A DNA stretch of 64,000 bases from Peribacillus butanolivorans (GTDB lineage: Bacteria > Bacillota > Bacilli > Bacillales > DSM-1321): the NCBI RefSeq assembly GCF_001273755.1, contig NZ_LGYA01000001.1, positions 1,134,856 through 1,198,855 on the forward strand, given 5' to 3'. The position numbers and the translations under genes are program-made. This document shows positions 17,674 through 26,648 of the stretch, one piece after another. Positions within the stretch are counted from its first letter, which is position 1. Each line of letters starts with the position of its first letter. The notes under the pieces are model-generated. The model had not been told where the DNA came from, searched no databases, and saw only the letters and a program-made list of their open reading frames with translations.

Positions 17674-18054
17674 ATGTTACGGTTTAAAAGTGTTTTGGCC
17701 GTAGGTTTTGGAGGAGCAGTCGGAGCGTTGCTGCGTTATTTAGTTATCTTGACAACTGCCCATTCCTTCTTCCCATTTGGAACCCTCTTAATTAATATAG
17801 TAGGAAGCTTTATACTTGGATTGTTAAACGGCTATTTTGCCACAAAGAAAAATTCGCTTGTTTTTTTAGCCTTGGGCAGTGGGCTATGTGGGGGATTCAC
17901 CACGATGTCTACATTTTCACAGGAAATAGTGAATCTTTTGCAGATATCCTTGATTTCTACAGGAATGTATCTGGGAGCCACGGTTTTATTTGGTTTAATT
18001 GCAGGTTTTCTGGGACTGAGCTTTTTTGATAGACGAAGAGGTGAGACCGTTTGA
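17674..18054 (+). CDS. crcB: Fluoride channel CrcB/FluC, first copy
   Basis: Small four-helix fluoride exporter subunit of 126 residues, with GGAVGALLRY, the pore block FGTLLINIVGSFILG and GLCGGFTTMSTFS. The start at ATG 17674 is set by GAGGTGAT at 17662-17669; upstream in-frame starts would add a Cys-rich tail not seen in the family. It overlaps the next crcB by four bases. Paired crcB genes usually encode the two halves of one dual-topology channel. Confidence 0.92.
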   Translation: MLRFKSVLAVGFGGAVGALLRYLVILTTAHSFFPFGTLLINIVGSFILGLLNGYFATKKNSLVFLALGSGLCGGFTTMSTFSQEIVNLLQISLISTGMYLGATVLFGLIAGFLGLSFFDRRRGETV

Positions 18055-18413
18055 TTCAGGTTCTTTCAGTTTTTATTGGAGGTTTTTTGGGTGCTGCCTC
18101 GAGGTATGTATTACAAATTATTTTTAATAAGCTGTTGCCAATAGGCTCCATCCCTATTAGTATTTTACTGATTAATCTTATAGGCTCTTTTGGTTTAGGA
18201 ATCATCTTTCCTAATAAAGAAGTTTGGGCTTTATCGTTGCAATCTTTTCTTACAATTGGTTTTTTAGGAGCATTTACGACATTTTCCACATTCAGTATGG
18301 AAACGCTCGAACTTATAAGAAAACACCGTTACATAGAAAGTCTTATCTATGTAACAGTGTCGGTTTTAGGTTGTATTGGTACTTTCCTATGTGGGTATTT
18401 AAGTATGATATAA
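18051..18413 (+). CDS. crcB: Fluoride channel CrcB/FluC, second copy
   Basis: A 120-residue partner of the upstream protein, with GGFLGAASRYVL, ILLINLIGSFGLG and GFLGAFTTFSTFSME. It starts with TTG at 18051, overlapping the preceding TGA (TTGA), with GAGGTGA at 18038-18044 inside the first gene; this indicates translational coupling. The two proteins are clearly different in sequence, which fits a heteromeric antiparallel Fluc channel rather than a recent duplication. Confidence 0.92.
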   Translation: MIQVLSVFIGGFLGAASRYVLQIIFNKLLPIGSIPISILLINLIGSFGLGIIFPNKEVWALSLQSFLTIGFLGAFTTFSTFSMETLELIRKHRYIESLIYVTVSVLGCIGTFLCGYLSMI

Positions 18414-18590
18414 CTTTTTATTTTATTTACTCCATGTCTTTCTGGTAAAAAAATCCTGGTTTTTCAATTATTCTTCTAATGCTATAATTCAAAAGGATAC
18501 ATTAGGAATAATTAAGAGTAACCAGTTGTTTTCTTCGCACAGGTTTTGTTAATAAGTCTGGCGACTTTCCTCTGTGAACTTTTCATCTCA

Positions 18591-19460
18591 CTATTCTGAC
18601 TGAAATTCATAAATTGTTAACTCAGGACGTGAAAGAAAACGATACGGAAGCCGAGTTGTGCCAAGCCCTCTATTAACATGTAACGTTAACGAATCAATTT
18701 CATACGTGCCTTCACGATACTTTTCTGCATATGGAGGAGTGACAAGGGCTCCTGCAAAAGGAATTTGTACTTGGCCTCCATGACTGTGACCGCTTATTTG
18801 ATATTTGATGTTGAACTTACTTGATATGTCAGCAAGGTCAGGAGCATGCGAAAGCATAATGACGTACACTTCTTCTGGAATTCCTGAAAGGGCTTTTTCA
18901 AAATCTGGTTGTCCAAGCATCGCATCATCTACCCCGGCTATGTAAATTTCTTCAGCCGTTAGTAATGAAATCTTAGTAGAGGTATTTTGCAACATGGTAA
19001 AATGGGATTTCTTCATGATATCGCTGTATATCTCAGAGCCATATCCCCCATGATCATGGTTACCGTAGATGCAGAACTTTCCAAGAGGCGCTTTGAGCTG
19101 ATTTAAAACAGGCGGGATTTTCTGTTGAGCATTGTATTTATTAGGCTCGTCCATTAAATCTCCGGTAAATAAAATAACATCCGGATCTAATTGGTTTATC
19201 TTATTGACAATTGCTTGTAAATCATTAAGCTGAAATTGAAAGCCTAAATGAGTGTCACTGAATTGAATCATTTTCATACCATGAAAACCTTTTGGGATAA
19301 GAGGGTGGCTGATAATGTTATGCTTGATTTCTAACCATTTTGGTTCCACATTGTGGGCATAATACCCTCCGCCAATACTTAATCCGGTTACGGTAGCCAA
19401 AGTGCGAAGGCCTTTTTTTAAGAATGTTCTTCGGGAAATGGATTCACTCAAATTAATCAA
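18591..19460 (-). CDS. ykuE: Tat-exported metallophosphoesterase YkuE
   Basis: Calcineurin-like phosphoesterase of 289 residues with a twin-arginine signal (SRRTFLKK) and a hydrophobic segment near residues 18-30. Metal-binding motifs appear in order: SDTHLG, FTGDLMD, YGNHDHGG, LSHAPD and SGHSHGGQ. B. subtilis YkuE is a Tat-dependent, wall-associated enzyme of this type, and ykuI/ykuJ follow in the same order here. The physiological substrate is unknown. It is divergent from the SLC13 gene. Confidence 0.88.
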   Translation of the reverse strand: MINLSESISRRTFLKKGLRTLATVTGLSIGGGYYAHNVEPKWLEIKHNIISHPLIPKGFHGMKMIQFSDTHLGFQFQLNDLQAIVNKINQLDPDVILFTGDLMDEPNKYNAQQKIPPVLNQLKAPLGKFCIYGNHDHGGYGSEIYSDIMKKSHFTMLQNTSTKISLLTAEEIYIAGVDDAMLGQPDFEKALSGIPEEVYVIMLSHAPDLADISSKFNIKYQISGHSHGGQVQIPFAGALVTPPYAEKYREGTYEIDSLTLHVNRGLGTTRLPYRFLSRPELTIYEFQSE

Positions 19461-19606
19461 CCTATCTAATTTTAAAATGTTACTTCCTCATATTAACAAA
19501 CAATATACATAAAATGAAGAAAATATCTTCTATACGCATATGAAAAACATGTAAACTGGAGTTTAAGAATATCCGGTTTTAAATTGAACATCTATACGGA
19601 GGTAAC

Positions 19607-21466
19607 ATGATGATCGAACCAATGTTTATTACACTGATTATACTTCTATGCGCAATTGCGCTTTTTATACAAGGAAAATTTCGCGCGGATTTAATTGCAC
19701 TTGGTGCACTAGCAATATTGGGATTACTGGGAATACTTACATTGGATGAACTTATAGCTGGGTTTGCGAATCAAGTCGTAATAATGCTTGCGGGATTATT
19801 TATCGTAGGGGCTGGTCTGTTAAATACAGGAATTGTAGAGAAAGCGGGAAATAAGCTGTTAGGCTTTTGTGGTGGAAGTGAATGGAAATCGCTGTTAATT
19901 GTCATGGTGACGGCAGGAATTTTAAGTGCGTTTTTAAGTGGCGCAGGTATTGTTTCCATTTTGCTCCCGCTCGTAATGAGTATGGCTTTACAACAAAAAA
20001 CTAGCCCGACAAGGTATTTATTGCCACTTGCCTATGCATGCAGTATTGGTGGGCTGCTAACACTGACTGGAACACCCTCCAATATGATTGTAGCTGATGT
20101 ATTAAAGCAAAACGGTATAGAAACTTTATCTTTCTTTGATTTTACACCAATAGGCTTAATCGCTTTTGCATCGGGTCTATTCTTTATGTTAACGCTTGGC
20201 CGTCTGTTACTTCCGGAAAAAACAATTGCAGCCAACAATAGTGTAAAAGGGTTGTCTGCAGGGGAACTTGCTGGTATGTACAAAGTGTATGACCGTTTGC
20301 ACTATCTGCACATACCTGCTACTTCCGATATTGTTGGAGAAAGGTTGTCCGACCTACAGCTTCCTATTCAGTATGAATTAACTTTGATAGAAATTCAGCG
20401 GAAACCAAAAGATAAACAATTGCCGCTGCTGCAAAAACAACTAACGATATCGGCAAGAGCGGATGAAGTACTTCATCCTGATGATATTATTCTGGTGTTT
20501 GGAGAAGAAGAATCTGTTGAGAGATTGGCGCTTAACTATGAACTAGAGTTTAAACACTTTAATACTGAACAAATAAAAAAACATTTTCTAAGCAGTAGAT
20601 TTGGATTGACTGAAATTTTGATTGTTCCGAATTCAGATTATGAGAATCAGACACTAATTGACGTTCATTTTCGTGAAAAATATCAATGTAATGTATTGGC
20701 AATTAATCGGAATGGTGAATATATTCAAGCGGATGTTGGTACTGAACGGCTAAAACCTGGCGATGCAATTCTGATACATGGAGAATGGGAAAACATCGAG
20801 AGGATCTCCTCGGATTTACAGGATGTTATTGTTATAGGCAGCACCTCAGAAGATGGATTAACAGTCGAATCTAAGGCTAAAGCATGGATTGCTTTATGCA
20901 TTACTGCACTAATGGTCATTCTTTTGTCGATAGAGTCTATTCCTGCTGTTCTATCGATATTGACGGCTGCTTTGTTGATGGTAGTCACCGGCTGTGTCCG
21001 TTCTATGGAAGATGCCTATCAAAAGATAAATTGGGAGCCTGTTCTATTAATTGCAGCTATGTTTGGAATAACAGCTGCATTGGACAATACTGGTGGCGTG
21101 AGAATGATAAGTGATTGGCTGGCAGTGCTATTCAGTAATATCGGTGCACATGGTGTATTAGCTGTTTTTTATCTCCTGACTTTAATTTTAAGCCAGTTTA
21201 TCCCGTATGGAGCAGCGACAGTGATCATGGCACCTATTGCTTTAACGTCCGCCGTGAATCAAGGAATTGATCCTGTTCCTGTGTTTCTATGTCTTGCTGT
21301 TGCAGGCAGTCTGTCGTTATCCACTCCAAGGGTTGCTACGACAAATGCCCTTGTCATGACAGCAGGCGATTATAAGTATAAGGACTTTATCCTGATTGGG
21401 ATTTCCATACAAGTCTTTATCGGTGTTATTATGGTCATCACGATTCCATGGTTTTTTCCGTTTTAA
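19607..21466 (+). CDS. SLC13-family anion permease with TrkA-C domains
   Basis: A 619-residue transporter. Two groups of membrane helices flank a central pair of TrkA-C/RCK-C-like domains (about residues 210-390; HPDDIILVFGEEES and LKPGDAILIHGEWE are typical). Conserved SLC13 elements include GAGIVSILLPLV and LTGTPSNMIVADVL in the first half and FIPYGAATVIMAPIAL in the second. It likely imports sulfate, dicarboxylate or a similar anion; sequence does not decide. Two adjacent ATGs (19607, 19610) follow GGAGG at 19598; the second has better spacing. Confidence 0.85.
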   Translation: MMIEPMFITLIILLCAIALFIQGKFRADLIALGALAILGLLGILTLDELIAGFANQVVIMLAGLFIVGAGLLNTGIVEKAGNKLLGFCGGSEWKSLLIVMVTAGILSAFLSGAGIVSILLPLVMSMALQQKTSPTRYLLPLAYACSIGGLLTLTGTPSNMIVADVLKQNGIETLSFFDFTPIGLIAFASGLFFMLTLGRLLLPEKTIAANNSVKGLSAGELAGMYKVYDRLHYLHIPATSDIVGERLSDLQLPIQYELTLIEIQRKPKDKQLPLLQKQLTISARADEVLHPDDIILVFGEEESVERLALNYELEFKHFNTEQIKKHFLSSRFGLTEILIVPNSDYENQTLIDVHFREKYQCNVLAINRNGEYIQADVGTERLKPGDAILIHGEWENIERISSDLQDVIVIGSTSEDGLTVESKAKAWIALCITALMVILLSIESIPAVLSILTAALLMVVTGCVRSMEDAYQKINWEPVLLIAAMFGITAALDNTGGVRMISDWLAVLFSNIGAHGVLAVFYLLTLILSQFIPYGAATVIMAPIALTSAVNQGIDPVPVFLCLAVAGSLSLSTPRVATTNALVMTAGDYKYKDFILIGISIQVFIGVIMVITIPWFFPF

Positions 21467-21471
21467 TGCAT

Positions 21472-21507
21472 AAGGCATTGTTCTGTAAATGGACAATGCC
21501 TTTTTTC
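21472..21507 (+). terminator. Terminator of the SLC13 gene
   Basis: A 10-bp stem AAGGCATTGT / ACAATGCCTT followed by T6. Confidence 0.85.
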
Positions 21508-21600
21508 ATTGGAAATCTTTTTTTTATTTGAAAACAACTAGGAGGCTGAAAATATTACTAAAATAAAAAGGAGTTATTGGGTAGGAATAAAAATTATTTA

Positions 21601-21629
21601 TTATCAACAATAGAAACTAATGGTATAAT
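21601..21629 (+). promoter_or_regulatory. Promoter of ykuI
   Basis: TTATCA (21601-21606), a 17-bp spacer and a perfect TATAAT (21624-21629), about 40 bp before the ykuI start. Confidence 0.55.
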
Positions 21630-21668
21630 TTTTGCATATTGGTGTTTCGTAATTAGGAGGAATACATC

Positions 21669-22874
21669 ATGGATGCAGAAAAAATATTAAAGAATTTAGA
21701 TAGGGTGACACCATTCTTTCAACCGATTTTCAGCGCAGATCAGCATCAAGTTATCGGGTATGAAATTTTAGGACGCTATGAGGAACAGTCAGAATATAAA
21801 AGTCTTGGCACGTTTTTTCACGATTCTTCTGTGCCGGAAGAGTATAGAGTAGAAGTGGATAATTACGTTCTAGAAATAGCCCTTGAAAGAATAAAAGACT
21901 ATGGGGAAGACTTTCTTATCTTTATTAACAGAGATCCAAATATGCTTATGCTAGATCATGGAGAAGAGTTCATGGAGATTTTGCATCGTCATTTTCAACC
22001 TGAAGAAATGCATCGGATTGTTCTGGAATTATCAGACACTATCAGTGCGGAAAACTTTGATCCTTTACAACATGTTCTCGCTTACTTTAAAACATATGGC
22101 ATCAAAATAGCTTTCGATCATTTAGGGAAAGATACCCAGCTTGATCAAATTGCACAGATTTCTCCGAATATTTTAAAAGTTAACTTAAACCAACTCCGTA
22201 TTTCAGGTGGAGATGCGTATCAGGTCATCCTTTTTTCTCTAAGCATGCTTGCTCGTAAAATCGGCGCCAATTTATTGTTTGAGAACATTGAGTCTGAGTA
22301 CCAGCTCCGCTTTGCTTGGAAGAACGGAGGCCGTTATTATCAAGGTTATTTTTTGGCTAAACCGGACGGCGAGTTCATTAATAAAGATTTACTTCGTGAA
22401 AAATTCCATCAAGAATGCCAGTCCTTTATTTCATTGGAAACAAAAAAGCTGGAAGCTGTTTATCAAAAGACTTTGCAATTCAACGAAAATATGCAAAACT
22501 TTTTAAAACAGCAAAAGCGGGTTGGCTCACATGAAGAATTTCTCGGGATTTTGGCAAGAAAATTAGATTCAATAGGATTCCGTCTTTATATTTGTGATGA
22601 AGAGGGATATCAAAAATCCCCTAATATTCTTAATAAGGATGGGCAATGGATAGTCCAGCCTAATTATATGAATAAAAATTGGAGCTGGCGACCTTATTTT
22701 CTAGAAAATATTGTCAAGATGCGCAATGAAAAAATAGGAATTCTATCTGATTTATACAGTGATATTGAAACAGGAGAAACCATTCGAACCTTTTCTTATC
22801 CCTTGAACAATAAGGAATACATATTTTTTGATCTATCATATAGCTATCTTTACGAAAATGAAGCCTTGTTATAA
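21669..22874 (+). CDS. ykuI: EAL-domain protein YkuI
   Basis: A 401-residue protein with an N-terminal EAL domain (about residues 1-245) and a C-terminal PAS-like YkuI_C domain (WSWRPYFLENI, FSDLYSDIETGE, FSYPL). EAL proteins bind or hydrolyse c-di-GMP. Here the signature is YEILGRYE, with LELSD and FENIES retained, but the catalytic DDFG block reads FDHLG and the usual Lys-x-Asp reads LKVNL. B. subtilis YkuI binds c-di-GMP without demonstrated activity, so this one is probably a receptor. The neighbourhood ykuE-ykuI-ykuJ supports orthology. Confidence 0.9.
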   Translation: MDAEKILKNLDRVTPFFQPIFSADQHQVIGYEILGRYEEQSEYKSLGTFFHDSSVPEEYRVEVDNYVLEIALERIKDYGEDFLIFINRDPNMLMLDHGEEFMEILHRHFQPEEMHRIVLELSDTISAENFDPLQHVLAYFKTYGIKIAFDHLGKDTQLDQIAQISPNILKVNLNQLRISGGDAYQVILFSLSMLARKIGANLLFENIESEYQLRFAWKNGGRYYQGYFLAKPDGEFINKDLLREKFHQECQSFISLETKKLEAVYQKTLQFNENMQNFLKQQKRVGSHEEFLGILARKLDSIGFRLYICDEEGYQKSPNILNKDGQWIVQPNYMNKNWSWRPYFLENIVKMRNEKIGILSDLYSDIETGETIRTFSYPLNNKEYIFFDLSYSYLYENEALL

Positions 22875-22947
22875 AAACAACTAGTGTATATAATTGCTCA
22901 AAATGTGTAACGATAAGCAAAAATAATGCGCTTGGAGGAGACATGTT

Positions 22948-23175
22948 TTGAGCACGTATATCTGGATTCTACTTATAGTCGTAATAATCATGGCGTTATA
23001 TCTGCTCTTTTATACATATTCTGTAGCAAAGACACAGAAAGTAAAAGGGAGATATGATTCAAGTATCGATGAATCTGTTAAAGAACATCCTTATTTAAGG
23101 AACCCGGTTTTTGTTTCTCTCTTCATTGGAACAATTTTAATTGCCGGTTTTATTTTTTACTATGCATTTCAATAA
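22948..23175 (+). CDS. Small two-helix membrane protein
   Basis: A 75-residue protein with two membrane helices (about residues 4-24 and 54-73) and a short polar loop between them. The TTG start at 22948 is supported by GGAGGAG at 22934-22940; an ATG at 22943 hits a stop after one further codon. No family was recognised. It has its own terminator. Confidence 0.6.
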   Translation: MSTYIWILLIVVIIMALYLLFYTYSVAKTQKVKGRYDSSIDESVKEHPYLRNPVFVSLFIGTILIAGFIFYYAFQ

Positions 23176-23183
23176 AAGAGTGA

Positions 23184-23219
23184 GAAGGGGATTTCAGTAC
23201 AATGAAATCTTCTTTTTTT
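23184..23219 (+). terminator. Terminator of the small membrane protein gene
   Basis: GAAGGGGATTTCA pairs with TGAAATCTTC through two G-U pairs and is followed by T7. Confidence 0.75.
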
Positions 23220-23370
23220 AATACAAAAAAGTAAGACACGTTTAATTAGGTTTCAGAATGCTCTTTGATCTAGAATTTTTTGTAGTTTGGCTTTGTTCTG
23301 TTTGGGTATTGAAAAGCATAGACAATAAACATATCCATTCGAAGACAATCTATAACTAGGAGATGATAGT

Positions 23371-23856
23371 ATGAGGAAATATTTAATTGCGTGCATGGCG
23401 GGTGCTTTTCTTTTTTTAGGGGGTGGGTTCACAGTTTCTGCGGAGGGCTTACATAGAGAGGAAGTGCTCTCTTTTGTACAGGAGGCACTGGTAAATCAAG
23501 GATCAATCAGTGAGGAAGTACGCACGAAAAAAGCAATTAAAGAGAAATTGGATACCCATTTCTCCGAGGATTTCATCGAGAAGTTTGTAGAAGCGAATGT
23601 GGTGAAAGTTAATGGAGGGTTTACTGCATATGGATCTGATTTTGCTCCCTATTATATCCCGTTTTTTAGTTACGATGAGAATACAAAAGTCGTATATGGT
23701 AAGAGCGGTGAATTCATTTATGTTCAGGAAGAATTCCCAGTATCAGAGGATGGACCTGTTTCAACGGGTAAACATGTTGAATCTGTTACTTTGAAAAAAG
23801 TGAATAATGAATGGAAGGTAGCGGACGTGAGGTATGAAAGTGAAAATCTAAAATAA
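23371..23856 (+). CDS. Secreted protein, DUF3993-like
   Basis: A 161-residue protein with a cleavable signal peptide (about residues 1-24, ending TVSAEG) followed by a soluble domain of mixed helix and strand. Features such as VLSFVQEALVNQG, HFSEDFIEKFVEANV and VTLKKVNNEWKVADV resemble the DUF3993 group of Bacillus exported proteins; the assignment is from memory and moderate. The ribosome site AGGAGATGA precedes the ATG. The function is unknown. Confidence 0.6.
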   Translation: MRKYLIACMAGAFLFLGGGFTVSAEGLHREEVLSFVQEALVNQGSISEEVRTKKAIKEKLDTHFSEDFIEKFVEANVVKVNGGFTAYGSDFAPYYIPFFSYDENTKVVYGKSGEFIYVQEEFPVSEDGPVSTGKHVESVTLKKVNNEWKVADVRYESENLK

Positions 23857-23929
23857 AGTGCACACCAAACAAAAGCTTCTTTTGTAGTCGCCTAAACTAT
23901 TTGAAGAAGATGGGGGAATATAAAGTAGG

Positions 23930-23969
23930 AAAAAGTCTAAAGGAGGTTCAGGCCTTCTTTAGACTTTTT
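23930..23969. terminator. Bidirectional terminator
   Basis: A stem of about 17 bp, AAAAAGTCTAAAGGAGG with CCTTCTTTAGACTTTTT (one G-U pair), between convergent genes; A and T runs on the two sides serve both directions. Confidence 0.9.
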
Positions 23970-23973
23970 GTTG

Positions 23974-24207
23974 TTAAATATTCAGTTCATTTTTGATTTC
24001 GTCAAGTTCAAAGCCGATAATAGCTTTTCCATCAATTACGACAGTTGGCGTGGAATAAGCGCCATATTTATTTGTTAGTTCCTTACGTGCATTCCCATCT
24101 GCTTTAATATCTTTTTCTTTATATTCGATATTGTTATCATCAAAGAACATTTTCATGATCTTGCAGGGAGGGCAATCCGGTTGGGTATAAAGGGTAACGT
24201 CTTTCAT
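23974..24207 (-). CDS. Glutaredoxin-like thiol-disulfide protein
   Basis: A 77-residue thioredoxin-fold protein with the redox motif CPPC near residue 12 (QPDCPPCKIMK), the cis-proline segment YSTPTVVIDGKAIIGF and no extra domains. It is of the NrdH/glutaredoxin-family size. Likely roles are dithiol exchange with a small set of targets; no ribonucleotide reductase gene is nearby to support an NrdH role. Confidence 0.85.
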   Translation of the reverse strand: MKDVTLYTQPDCPPCKIMKMFFDDNNIEYKEKDIKADGNARKELTNKYGAYSTPTVVIDGKAIIGFELDEIKNELNI

Positions 24208-24296
24208 TTCATTCCTCCAGGTATGCTTAAAGTGAGTACTTTCTCATTATAGAGAATACCCTTCCATTTGAATAGAGATATACATTAAATGTCTAC

Positions 24297-25256
24297 CTAT
24301 TTATTCTTTTCGCGTTTTTCCAAGTAGTCAATCAAACCCATAGAACAGACCTTAAGGTCCAGGCGAATTATTTCAAAAACGGAATGATCCTTTGTGATGC
24401 CCTTTTCTCCTAAATGAGTAGCGACTATATTGAAAATATTTTTGCTAGTTGCGGCGACCTGCTCCTTAAAGCTTGTGTATTCTTTGAAGGCTGTTTCTGC
24501 TGTCTCAACAAAAATAGGCAACCAGTAATGAAGTTGCTTATAAACTTCGTTTGGATTTTCCGATACGCCGTAATGGCCAAAATATATCCGTTCAACTCCA
24601 ATACTCGCATACAGGTCTGCTGCAGCAAGCATCGCTTCAGGATTAAATTGATTTGGTGATGTGGAGGGTAGATAAAATTCAATGCCATCTTCATTTAGCT
24701 CACGATAGTAAATACCTACCGTGTCACCGGAAAACATACCTTTTGAAACAGAATCGAATATGCTGAAGTGGTGATTGGCATGCCCTGGCGTGTCATAAAA
24801 GGTCAATGTAGACGAGTCGCTCGTTTGAAGAGATTCCCTATCTTGTTTAATAATCATTTTATCGTGCGGTATAGGCAAAATCGGGTCAAAAAGCTTGTTG
24901 AATTCTTCACCATAGACTGCTTTAGCTCCAGCAATTAATCTTGTCGGGTCTTCTAGATGTCGTGCTCCTTTTGGATGAACAATTACTTTGGCATTCGGAC
25001 AATGCTGTAAAAAAAGTCCAGCTCCCCCTGCATGGTCCAAGTGAATATGGGTAAGAATGATATATGTAATATCCTCGGGGGCGATTCCCAGGTCATCAAG
25101 TCCTTTTAATAAATGGGGGATAGATGGGCTGGCGGACGTTTCAACTAAAGTTATGTCCTTATCGGTAATTACATATGTACCTGTCCGATTCTTTCTATTC
25201 AAATCAAAACCATCGATTAAATATATCCGATAACCAAGTTCACTAAAGTTTTGCAA
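24297..25256 (-). CDS. MBL-fold metallo-hydrolase
   Basis: A 319-residue metallo-beta-lactamase-fold hydrolase with the dinuclear metal motif THIHLDHAGG, a later metal ligand in YDTPGHANHH, the bridging Asp in MFSGDTVGIYY, and IYFGHYG. The extra C-terminal helical region of about 100 residues is common in MBL proteins of unclear substrate. It appears monocistronic. The substrate cannot be inferred. Confidence 0.85.
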   Translation of the reverse strand: MQNFSELGYRIYLIDGFDLNRKNRTGTYVITDKDITLVETSASPSIPHLLKGLDDLGIAPEDITYIILTHIHLDHAGGAGLFLQHCPNAKVIVHPKGARHLEDPTRLIAGAKAVYGEEFNKLFDPILPIPHDKMIIKQDRESLQTSDSSTLTFYDTPGHANHHFSIFDSVSKGMFSGDTVGIYYRELNEDGIEFYLPSTSPNQFNPEAMLAAADLYASIGVERIYFGHYGVSENPNEVYKQLHYWLPIFVETAETAFKEYTSFKEQVAATSKNIFNIVATHLGEKGITKDHSVFEIIRLDLKVCSMGLIDYLEKREKNK

Positions 25257-25439
25257 TAGAATCTACCTCCAGGAAATTTTTTATGTACAAAATCCAATCC
25301 TTATTTTATTCTGTTAATAGTGTCATGTAAAGAATGAAGTTTTAAATTATTCTGAATTTATTTCAGCGTGGCTACTGGATAGAAAAGTATGGTATAGTGA
25401 AACCTATCGAAAAGGTTTTATTCAGAAAGGAGAGTGAGT

Positions 25440-25679
25440 ATGTCTCAATTACAGGGCATTCTTACCAGATTAAAAAGTCTTCAAGAGCAAGCAAAGGAAT
25501 CTGAATCTGCTCAGCGTTTTTTTGAAATAGATGGCGTGAAAAAATGCCAGGTTACATATTTCAGCAAAACAGAAATGTTCGAGCTTGAAGTATACAGTGA
25601 TAAAGGGAAATCATCAAAATATCAGTTCGATAATATTGATATGATTACCATTGAAATCTTTGATCTTCTTCAATCTTAA
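25440..25679 (+). CDS. ykuJ: YkuJ, small conserved protein
   Basis: A 79-residue protein beginning MSQLQGILTRLKSLQEQ and ending FDNIDMITIEIFDLLQ, matching the YkuJ family (structurally a small alpha/beta protein, role unknown). The ATG at 25440 is preferred over GTG 25434 because AAGGAG at 25427-25432 then has normal spacing. Position after ykuI and before darB agrees with B. subtilis. Confidence 0.85.
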   Translation: MSQLQGILTRLKSLQEQAKESESAQRFFEIDGVKKCQVTYFSKTEMFELEVYSDKGKSSKYQFDNIDMITIEIFDLLQS

Positions 25680-25689
25680 AAAGATTACG

Positions 25690-25726
25690 AAAAAAGCCGC
25701 ATTCCTTTTGGGAATACGGCTTTTTA
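25690..25726 (+). terminator. Terminator of ykuJ
   Basis: A stem of about 15 bp, AAAAAGCCGCATTCC / GGAATACGGCTTTTT, with one mismatch, a 5-nt loop and a T run. Confidence 0.85.
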
Positions 25727-25806
25727 TTATTGAAAAATCAACTCACTTTTTACTTCGTGTATGAAGAAGGGATTTTTACGACACCTTAATAATTGGAGGG
25801 ATGTAA

Positions 25807-25953
25807 ATGAAAAATCCTATGGTAATATGCCCTGCTTGCGGTGAGGAAAGGGAAATGGCAGATGTATTGACGGCACAGTCCAACCAAAATGTAATATATC
25901 AATGCCCGGAATGCGGGTTTAAACAGGTTAACATTAAAACTAGTAAAGGCTAA
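25807..25953 (+). CDS. 48-residue double-CxxC zinc-ribbon protein
   Basis: A short gene with the pattern ICPACGEE...QCPECGFKQ, two Cys pairs 25 residues apart as in zinc ribbons. GGAGGG at 25795-25800 precedes the ATG at 25807; an ATG at 25801 is followed at once by TAA. It lies between ykuJ and darB, where B. subtilis carries other small yku/ykz genes, but I cannot match it to a named one. It probably binds zinc; the partner is unknown. Confidence 0.7.
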   Translation: MKNPMVICPACGEEREMADVLTAQSNQNVIYQCPECGFKQVNIKTSKG

Positions 25954-26074
25954 GTATTTCTTTAGAGAATCCTCAGTTTGGGATTTTATAGGTATTGGAA
26001 TGAGTCTTTTCTGCTTACATATGTTAAACTAGAAAAAGAGCTGTATATAAAAACATATGGTAAGGGGTTTTAAC

Positions 26075-26515
26075 ATGATCGGTACTCATGATGGGGATTT
26101 ATTGGAATCCAGCGTGAAAGACTTAATGATTTCTTCTGAACGCGTGGCCCACGTGCAGGTAACCAATAATTTAGAACATGCACTATTAGTATTAACAAAG
26201 AGCGGTTATACGGCCATTCCTGTGTTAGATCCGATGTATAAACTGCATGGCTTAATTAGCACACCAGTCATTCTTGACTCGATTTTGGGACTGGAACGAA
26301 TTGAATTTGATAATCTAGAGAATAAAAAAGTTTCCGAAATTATGAATATAGACATACCTCGCCTGCATATCGAAGATACCTTGACTAAAGGTGTAGAATT
26401 GTTAATTGACCATCCGTTTGTCTGTGTAGAGAATGATGAACACCTTTTTGAAGGAATCCTAACGAGAAGAGCTATCTTGAAAAAAGTATTTAAACAAAAT
26501 ACATTACCTGAATAA
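26075..26515 (+). CDS. darB: CBS-pair c-di-AMP receptor DarB (YkuL/CbpB)
   Basis: A 146-residue protein consisting of two CBS motifs (about residues 15-65 and 80-140: SGYTAIPVLDPMYKLHGLIS; FVCVENDEHLFEGILTRRAI). In B. subtilis the orthologue YkuL/DarB binds c-di-AMP and, when unbound, stimulates Rel and pyruvate carboxylase. The start at ATG 26075 follows TAAGGGG; an in-frame upstream start at 26057 would add non-conserved residues. ccpC lies a short distance downstream, as in B. subtilis, but with an MFS gene inserted. Confidence 0.88.
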   Translation: MIGTHDGDLLESSVKDLMISSERVAHVQVTNNLEHALLVLTKSGYTAIPVLDPMYKLHGLISTPVILDSILGLERIEFDNLENKKVSEIMNIDIPRLHIEDTLTKGVELLIDHPFVCVENDEHLFEGILTRRAILKKVFKQNTLPE

Positions 26516-26546
26516 ATATGTCAACGCTAAACAGTACAGTTTACCT

Positions 26547-26577
26547 AAAACTCGCCAATTGGCGAGTTTTCTTGTTT
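26547..26577 (+). terminator. Terminator of darB
   Basis: A perfect palindrome, AAAACTCGCC-AATT-GGCGAGTTTT, followed by CTTGTTTTTT. Confidence 0.9.
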
Positions 26578-26648
26578 TTTACATATTCTATATAGAGGGC
26601 GGTAAACCCTAGAAAGAGCTATTACATATTTAGGAAAGGATGCGGAAA

